Positions 56,723 to 64,000 of a stretch of 64,000 nucleotides of DNA are shown here, one piece after another. The notes under the pieces are model-generated. The model saw nothing but the letters and a program-made list of their open reading frames with translations. It was not told where the DNA came from and ran no database searches. The stretch is from NCBI GenBank assembly GCA_026929865.2, contig CM049416.1, positions 19,557,001 through 19,621,000 on the forward strand, in the 5' to 3' direction. Source of the DNA: Hyperoplus lanceolatus (lineage: Eukaryota; Chordata; Actinopteri; Uranoscopiformes; Ammodytidae). The stretch's first letter is position 1; each line of letters begins with the position of its first letter. The translations under genes and the position numbers were made by a program.

Positions 56723-58594
56723 AGAAGCGCCACTAGCCGGCGGCTGAGAGCCTCGGAGCGGAAAATGCTCCAGTGCGGCTATTCGGGAAACCAGAGAGGA
56801 CTGCCGCTGGAGGACATTGTGAATGAGGCTCTAGACAGAAACAAGCTCAGCCTTCAAGATGGAAAGCTCTGGGTCTGCCTGGGTGAGTGGTGACATTTTT
56901 AAAGAAAAGAAAATAACTCTGTTTGGCTAGCGCTACCAGGGTCAGTATTTGCTAGCATGAGTCATCAGCTTTTCACCACTCCGTACCCGAGCGGGATGCA
57001 CTCTGAGGCGGTCACGGAACGCTGGACTCACCTCTGAAAGTTCAACTGCTAAAATTAGCCGCGATAGCTGTCCATTACGACCAGGATTACTTCCAAGTGT
57101 GAATTAAGCATCAGAGTCAAAACAGTCCGGTTAGATTATCTCAAAACGTCGGAAAAAAACAAAAAAAACAACACTTTTTTGTCATTTTATTATAACAAAA
57201 GAAAGACGCGACCGTTACCCGTTACCGTAACCATTATAGCTGATCAAGTGTAATGGCTGATTTACATAATGGCTAATGTATACAGTCCCATGATGCATCT
57301 GTGTTGTGTGAATGTCAGAGCTATGCTACTTCATTTGAACATTACATTTAGCCAAACAAATTAATTTAATGTTTCTACACGGTTTCCGTATACATTAGCA
57401 TAGAGGAGCAGTGAGTCATGTGTGTGATTAATCATTATTTTGTGCAATGTTTAACATAATCCTCGAGAGATTACTGTACTGCATGCATGAGGTTTACTTT
57501 TTACCCATGAAATTGAAAGTGCTTCTACAAATTGGATCCATATGTGATGACTGGGGGGGTTTGGGACACAGGTGCAGACCAAGGGGTGTCTGTAAGTTAT
57601 CCCCGGAGGGATAACCACTAAATCACAAAAGCGACTACAGGGAAGGGGAGAAAACAAAAACGCACAGAGCTGTAAAGGGCCACACAGGCTACCCTTTAAT
57701 ATAACACTCTAAACCACAACAAAACCACCGCTGCCAAGCAGCTGAACACACCCACAAGTAAAACAGTTTCCTTTGCAACACTTAACACAGAGAGCACTCA
57801 GAGACAACCTCTCACTACCTCTGAAGGTGAGACAATGAGCAGCACAGAGCACTGGGGTCTCAGGGCATATATAACTTCCTCACACCTGGGCTCATTCAGC
57901 CAATCAGTGCACACACACACCTGAGTGTAATGAGTGAATCAGTCACCCTTCTCACGGAGGCGAACGAGTCTGTACCCTCACAGGGCTGAAATCTTCCGTG
58001 TCCTCACACCATAGGCATCTCAATTATCAATATGTTGGCACTATTCCTTTACTGTGCGCTTACCAATATAATATGACATCAGATTTGACAGATACAGTCC
58101 TTGCTGACCACTGATTTGAAGTTGCAAAAATCCCCACTGATGTACATGACTTTACTGTGTTTCCCTTTGATATTAAAGTATGTCAGGGACCTATGTTGGC
58201 TGGTTAATGTTGGCTGTAGCGGGTCTGTTTGAGCAGTGTTTATATAAAGAACAATTATTTTTTTGGAAAAAAATGGTTAATAATAATTTTTCAGGCTTCC
58301 ACCACTATAAAAATACTTTAGAAAATATAAGCAATTGCCCAAGAGCGACCGCGTCTAAAATGCTAATGACTCACCCTGCTGTGACCTATGCAGTGTTTTG
58401 CTTGACCACATTTGAAAAGGTCACAAATTAACATTCTGCACTGGTCACAACAGAAATTAATAAAATAAATAATGGGCCTTTTTCTTCATCTTTACGTCTG
58501 AGCAAAATACATTGCAAGGTCACAGAAGGGCACTTGTTGCAACATATTAACCTCTGTTTTGAATTGAAACTATGCATATTACTGTACATCTTAT

Positions 58595-58856
58595 GGTAAA
58601 TGGTCTCCACTTGTATAGCGCTTTTCCCTGGTTTTTCACAGACCCAAAGCGCTTTACGTTGTTTTGTAGACCCAATCACACACACATTCATTCACCGATA
58701 GTAGCACGTACCACGCAGGGTGCAAGCTGACTATCGGGAGACATAGGGTTCAGTGTCTTGCCCAGGGACACTTCGACATGTGGTGGGGAAACGGGGGATC
58801 GAACCACCGACCCTGCAACCCAGTGGACGACCGCCCTACCCGCTTCGCCACAGCCA
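58595..58856 (+). mobile_element. SINE-like dispersed repeat G, copy 3
   Basis: 'ggtaaatggtctccacttgt', 'agcgcttttccctggttttt', 'cagtgtcttgcccagggaca', 'gggatcgaaccaccgaccct' and 'tggacgaccgccctacccgc'. It matches 18177-18446 closely over its whole length. Confidence 0.75.
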
Positions 58857-59876
58857 CTGGTTATGCTTCATTGGCTTTAAAAATATGTCGGTCTGGATGA
58901 GGAAAGGTGAGGTGGAGATGATAAACACGAAGATATAAGGAGAGGAAAGGAGACGCTTGGTTAAAATGTGATTGCATCAGATACAAAAGAAATATGGCGG
59001 CCGGCAGCCAAACACACTCGACAGCTCGAACAAAGAATTAATATACTCAGAAGCCTGCGTAAACACACACACACACTCACTCACTCACACACAAATACAG
59101 AAATAAGCCAGATTGAGATGAAGTAGGAGAGAAAAAGGAAGATTTGGAAAAACAACAACAAGACTGAATCCTATGACAAACAACAGACGCATGACTAACC
59201 CTCATTGACGCCAACACTAAACACATATCTCCAACTGGTTATAAAATAAGGATTAAGCCGAGATATGTGACGCATCTTGGGCAAAAATAAACGTTAAAAT
59301 AAGTCAGTTGGCTCAGCAATGGCGGTGGGGGGTAGGAGGAAGAAGTGTGGAACCAAATGTGTGAAAATTGTGTTCAGAGCATCAGAGTAAGGGGGTGAAA
59401 AATATCAGTATGTTGAATCATTTAAACACCAGCAGACGGTGAGCAGAATGCACTGGATGGAGTGCTGCATACAGTATGTGTAGTTTTGAATGGGAGATGT
59501 CTTTGATTCGAAAAGGCGGTATACAGCCATATATAACATTGCTGTCTAATCTAATTAGCCTTCTTTGTTCCTTTACAAGATACAAGGGCAGACAGACAGA
59601 AGGGTGAAGTAAACAAAGCAACACATTCAGATGAAAGATAATATAAATTAAAATACACAGTGGCCTACACATGGCTGCACACAAGATAAGTCTCCTTCCA
59701 TAAGGGTTTGTTCTTCTGGGAATGAGCAGCTTTGTTGTTTTGTGTGTGTGATACCGACCGAGGGTCCATATCCTGGGAGCAGATGGTTGATGTGCTGATA
59801 TCTACACACCATCACTGTGGGAACACTTGATTTATAGGCGAGCTGGTGATGCGGCTTAGATGCTAAATGACAATAC

Positions 59877-59878
<2 letters not shown>

Positions 59879-59915
<37 letters not shown>
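59879..59915. repeat. (GT)n microsatellite
   Basis: 37-bp GT run. Confidence 0.95.
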
Positions 59916-59918
<3 letters not shown>

Positions 59919-60369
59919 TCTAGGTTGTAGTCGAGAGGTCAATACCCCTGGGCGTGTTTTACAAAGTATACATTTGTGTGGCGGCCTAGGTTTTATTCTT
60001 GAAGGTGGCCGCAAATTCATTTCAAAGCATCCAGCGCAGCATCCATGCTTAAATAAACCGTATGTTTGTCTCTACGTCACACGAATACTAATGTAAGGAA
60101 GAGGAATCCCACCGGTGGGACTAAGTGGAAATATATTGAGAAAGGCACATGAATTGCATTAGCATTAAAATGACACACTCTTAATTTGAGTGTTTGGATC
60201 ATAAATTTAAAAATTCATAATGCTGGGTGTAATTACAATGGAGATTATTCAACATATCTGACAGTATCCCTTATGGACTTAATTTTATTACATTTTAACG
60301 CCCATAACCAGATGAAACATGGCGAGTATAGGGTTGAGAGAGTGTTATAATTTCTCAACATCCAGTGGA

Positions 60370-60545
60370 ATGTGGTGTAGTGGTTAGAGCGCCCCCCCCC
60401 TCGCCCCCATAGAGGCTCAGTCCTCAGAAGCAGCAGACCACGGGTTAGAATCCAGCCCGTGGTCGTTCTCTGCATGTCATTCCCCTCTCTGCCCCTTTTC
60501 ATCTTTGTCTCTCTGCACGGTCTAATAAAGCATAAAAATGTCAAA
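60370..60545 (+). mobile_element. tRNA-derived SINE, copy 3
   Basis: 'gaatgtggtgtagtggttag' as the A-box side, 'cacgggttagaatccagccc' as a slightly damaged B box (A for C in GGTTCGA), the 'tgcatgtcattcccctctct' body, and the 'gtctaataaagcataaaaat' tail. Confidence 0.8.
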
Positions 60546-60697
60546 AATAATCTTTAAAATAATAAAGTTAAAAAAAAAATTAGATCTGGGGAAGCTGCGA
60601 ATGTGAGTAACCCCGATTCTCGTCTTTAGCTAACAGCAGTACAGCACCGAATGTCCCTCTGCGCTTGCTCTCCTCAAACTAAATAGGTCTACTTATC

Positions 60698-60700
<3 letters not shown>

Positions 60701-60790
<90 letters not shown>
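60701..60790. repeat. (TG)45 microsatellite
   Basis: 90-bp TG run. Confidence 0.96.
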
Positions 60791-60794
<4 letters not shown>

Positions 60795-61106
60795 CGTCAG
60801 CCCCGCTTACATAACGGAAATACCTGTGTGTGTGTGTGTTCCTGTGAGGCCTGTATAGCATGTGTGGTAATTCATCTTCCTCTAACGTAAATAGCCCAGG
60901 TAGCTACACTCCATTGGGGATTGGTACGGTTTCTAAACTTTATAAAAAATCATAAAGACTCCACTGAGCAGTGGCAGGTTGCACACAAAGGAAGGAGGCA
61001 GGAAGGGGAGAAGGAGATTAAAGAAAGAGTGGATACCAGCATGGAGAAGATTGAGACGATTTAGTGAGGCCAGCTCGATTTCAGAGAGAAAAAGTGGAAG
61101 GGATTG

Positions 61107-61109
<3 letters not shown>

Positions 61110-61189
<80 letters not shown>
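61110..61189. repeat. (GT)40 microsatellite
   Basis: 80-bp GT run, followed by a shorter impure one to 61219. Confidence 0.95.
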
Positions 61190-61190
<1 letters not shown>

Positions 61191-61912
61191 CGGTGCATGT
61201 GTTTGTGTGTGTGTGTGTGACCAGGCCAAGAGTCTTGCAGAGCGGGGGAAAAACCAGCGTGACACTGAGGTTGAATTATTCATCCAAGGTTCTAGCCACT
61301 GAAATATTGATGCTCAGACAATCCTCTTCTTTCGCACACTTTCTTTTTTTTCTCTCACCGGCTTTTACTTTATTTCCAGCAGTTAAAACTAGAATTTTCC
61401 CCATCCCCCATATGCAAACAAGGAAAGAATCAGGTAAAAATTTAAATGAATATGGATTGTGTAGGGAGCAGACAAACTGGTGAATAAAAAGACACATTAC
61501 ATCATCCGTAGAGAAAAAGGTGTTACTCTACTATCGATCCATTTTCTCTTTCTCTCACAACAAGCCTGTCTTTGATTCGGGTCCTTGCGGCACACGGACA
61601 AACACACACACACACAGATAGAGATAGAGATAGAGAGACAGAAAGAGAACAATAGAGAGAGAGAACATCAAAAGTGAAAGGGATGAGAGAAGTCTGAGCT
61701 GGTGGGGAACATAAGGGGATGGGGAGTAAGAAAAAGGCAGGTACAGAAATAGAATAATAAATGCATGTGAGCAAGCAACAGAGATGGGGAAAGAAACATA
61801 GTACAGACTAGAGTATATGATTTCCTTTAAACTTTTCCCAGAACCTAGAAGATCAAAAGGAGAAGAGCTGCTCTCAGATCCAAAGGTGTAAAGTTGTGTT
61901 TCAACATTAAAA

Positions 61913-62175
61913 GGCAGATTCAACTTTTTTTGAGAGAATACTTGTTGACAAAATCACTTTTAAGTCAAAATCAGTGAATATCTCTGCACGATCACTTGTC
62001 AGTACTGTGTTTGCGCTGAAAAAAACAATAATCCAGTGTTAATACACAGGATAGGCTCTGTAAATGCTAGGTATGTAAACAATGGGTATGTCCACAAAAA
62101 CAGGGGCCAACGCTGCTAACATGCCAGTTTACAGAGCTTAGGCGGTGTATTAACACTGGATTTTTTTCAATTTGG
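61913..62175 (+). mobile_element. MITE family D, partial copy
   Basis: 'gtcaaaatcagtgaatatct', 'gtactgtgtttgcgctgaaa', 'ccagtttacagagcttaggc' and 'gtgtattaacactggatttt'. The two halves are mutually complementary, as in the copy at 29953; the right end is missing. Confidence 0.65.
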
Positions 62176-62657
62176 GAAGTATACTCAAGTTATTATTTTA
62201 AACTTTTTTACCATGAATAGATCGCTTTAGTTGATCTGTACAAAAAAACAATATTACACTAAACCAGTTAATCTCTATACGCTATACGCTTGAAGCCGGG
62301 CCAAACAATGTCAAACTATTTCTTTCAACACAACATTCATTTGTTAATCAGAAGACCGTGCGTGATAGGTCATTCCACAATTTATGCAAATGTATTTTAA
62401 ATTTGCAATGGTTCTTAGTTGTAATTAACTCTAAAGTTGGAAGCACATTTGTACAATGAGGACATTTTAATTGAAGTCAGGTTGTAAAAGATACTTGAGA
62501 ATTATTCAAATTTGGTGTTTCTAGATAGGTAATTAAGAAAATGAGCCTAACGAATGAGAGAACGAAGATGAAGAAAAAGAAGTGAGAAGAAAGGACAGAG
62601 AGTTAATTACGAAGAAGGTGAAAGTAGGAAAGGACAAAGAGAGAGTAAAAGAAAGTC

Positions 62658-62801
<144 letters not shown>

Positions 62802-63119
62802 TACAAAGCACACATATACATCAGCTCCCTCCACTTCATATTCTATCACTGATCTCTGTTTCATTTGGTCTGGGTGAGATACACACACGCGCAGCCAGAG
62901 AGTCAATTAACCCTGGTTCTAATGAGCAACACAGGGGGAGACAACTTCCTCCTAGAGACGGATAAATATTTCACCAGGCTGTGTTCATACCCAGAGCCCT
63001 GACAGCAAAGAAACCAGGCCACGCTCCTTCCAAACTTTACTCTTAAAGTTCTTCTCTTGCTATTTTTTCTCATGCGGAAGTGAACAACTTCATTATTACT
63101 ATTATTGGTGGTGGCCATT

Positions 63120-63293
63120 TTTATGCTTTTATTAAGATAGTTTGGAGAGACAGAGATGAAATAGAGCAGAGAGGGGAATGACATGCAGAGAACGACCACG
63201 GGCTGGCTTCTAACCCGTGGTCTGCTGTGAAGAGGACTGAGCCTCTATGGGGGGGTGCTCTAACCACTTCACCACGAGCGACCCCCTGAAGTG
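63120..63293 (-). mobile_element. tRNA-derived SINE, copy 4 (reverse)
   Basis: Reverse-oriented copy: on this strand 'gaatgacatgcagagaacga', 'ccacgggctggcttctaacc', 'actgagcctctatggggggg' and 'ctctaaccacttcaccacga' are the complements of the body, B-box, C-run and A-box segments of the other copies. Confidence 0.8.
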
Positions 63294-64000
63294 AACGACT
63301 TTTAATGCAAAAGCAGTTACTGTGGATGCATTTTGACCACATTAGGGTGAATTGGGATATTTGGAGACACTGCCATCCTGTTTTTTCCCTAACAGTCTCT
63401 AGAATAGAAAAAGGTAAGAGAAAAAACATCAAATAACGATAACTGCATTTTGGGGAGTTGTTTTGTATTTGATGTGCCGGTGTGTGAAGGTATTTTTAGA
63501 GGCAGGTCTGCAGCACGGCGGGGTGCTCACTTCTGAGAACAGCATGGCGGAAGAAAAAAAAAGCGTAGAATAAAAATCAAAAACTGTGAACGCTGAGTGA
63601 ATCAACACAGTGGCCTCTGTTACACTGGTTCATTTACATGCATGTCCTCATCACAATGTGCTATTTACATCTCTGAGACTATTCTGAAAAGGGTTTGGGT
63701 GCGAAAAAAATCTAAGTAAAAAGTCTAAGGGTGCAACAACAAACACAGCAGCAATAAAGCCTAGGCAGGTGCTGCTGGTTTTAATGATCTTACCACCAAT
63801 GCAGAAATATTCAATGTACATAAAAAGTGTCATTGCATTATGCAAATCATATGTCCAGTAAGTTTTCCTCAGAGCAGTGCTGAGAACAATTAACTCCCTG
63901 GGCAGCAGTATATTAATAGACTAATCAAGAAGAATCCTGTGTTAAGAAAAAACACAGGTCACCCAGACAGGTGTCAAAACTCTCATACAAGCCTGTCCTG

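Larger units (their letters stand above)
52430..57000 (-). mobile_element. Near full-length L2/CR1-type LINE
   Basis: A retrotransposon of about 4.6 kb on the minus strand, the same orientation as apaf1. It has ORF1 with an esterase domain (55775-56722, with an upstream extension to 56896) and ORF2 with endonuclease and reverse transcriptase (52919-55621, tail shifted to 52662). Its 3' end on the minus strand reads 'cattgtaaatgagggtcacc', 'aattggtttctcgaggataa' and ends in short AAATG-like repeats. The 5' boundary is estimated. The damage is limited to one stop and one frameshift, implying fairly recent insertion. Confidence 0.85.

Noticed and set aside
52919..56896. LINE ORFs as a host gene
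   Set aside because: The esterase ORF1 plus endonuclease-RT ORF2 order, the tail structure and the in-frame damage are those of a retrotransposon.
57520..57990. Possible LTR
   Set aside because: I could not find a matching second copy, terminal inverted TG..CA ends or internal retroviral or gypsy coding sequence.

Overview
This is a vertebrate, almost certainly teleost fish, nuclear window. It has short phase-0 exons with GT-AG junctions in long introns, many long (CA/GT)n tracts, tRNA-derived SINEs, several families of short inverted-repeat DNA transposons, hAT and PIF/Harbinger-like elements with intact target-site duplications, and a nearly full-length L2/CR1-type LINE. There are no prokaryotic-style operons.

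Two host genes are recognisable, arranged tail to tail. On the + strand, eight exons (7709-30577) encode the last 339 residues of anks1b (AIDA-1/EB-1, ankyrin repeat and SAM domain protein 1B). They cover the end of the second SAM domain, a linker, the whole PTB domain and a C-terminal tail ending ETTIF. A 3' UTR of about 2.6 kb follows, to a polyadenylation signal at 33191. On the - strand, only the terminal coding exon of apaf1 (50943-51089) is present, with its 3' UTR below it and more than 12.9 kb of last intron above it. The anks1b/apaf1 convergent pair is also found in mammals and supports both assignments. All exon junctions join in frame without adjustment.

Layout: 1-7708 is upstream anks1b intron. 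7709-30577 holds the anks1b exons, separated by introns full of mobile elements, including a Harbinger-like element with a hAT inserted into it (9211-11345), a 777-bp Harbinger-like MITE (13282-14058), and a duplicated intronic block carrying a SINE. 30578-33215 is the anks1b 3' UTR. 33216 to about 50325 is intergenic and includes a three-level nest of transposons (35057-37934). About 50325-51089 is the end of apaf1. 51090-64000 is apaf1 intron, containing a LINE in the sense orientation of apaf1 (about 52430-57000).

The most interesting observations are three. (1) A possible alternative splice inside the last anks1b exon would replace the PDZ-ligand-like ETTIF end with a different 15-residue tail encoded within the 3' UTR. 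(2) The first part of a PTB exon, with its splice acceptor, is duplicated 148 bp upstream and followed by a MITE end that supplies an in-frame stop and an AATAAA, giving a ready-made truncated terminal exon. (3) The LINE keeps ORF1 and ORF2 in one frame separated by a single TGA. I see no evidence of a wholly new multi-gene system; the novelty lies in how transposons have altered a synaptic scaffold gene.
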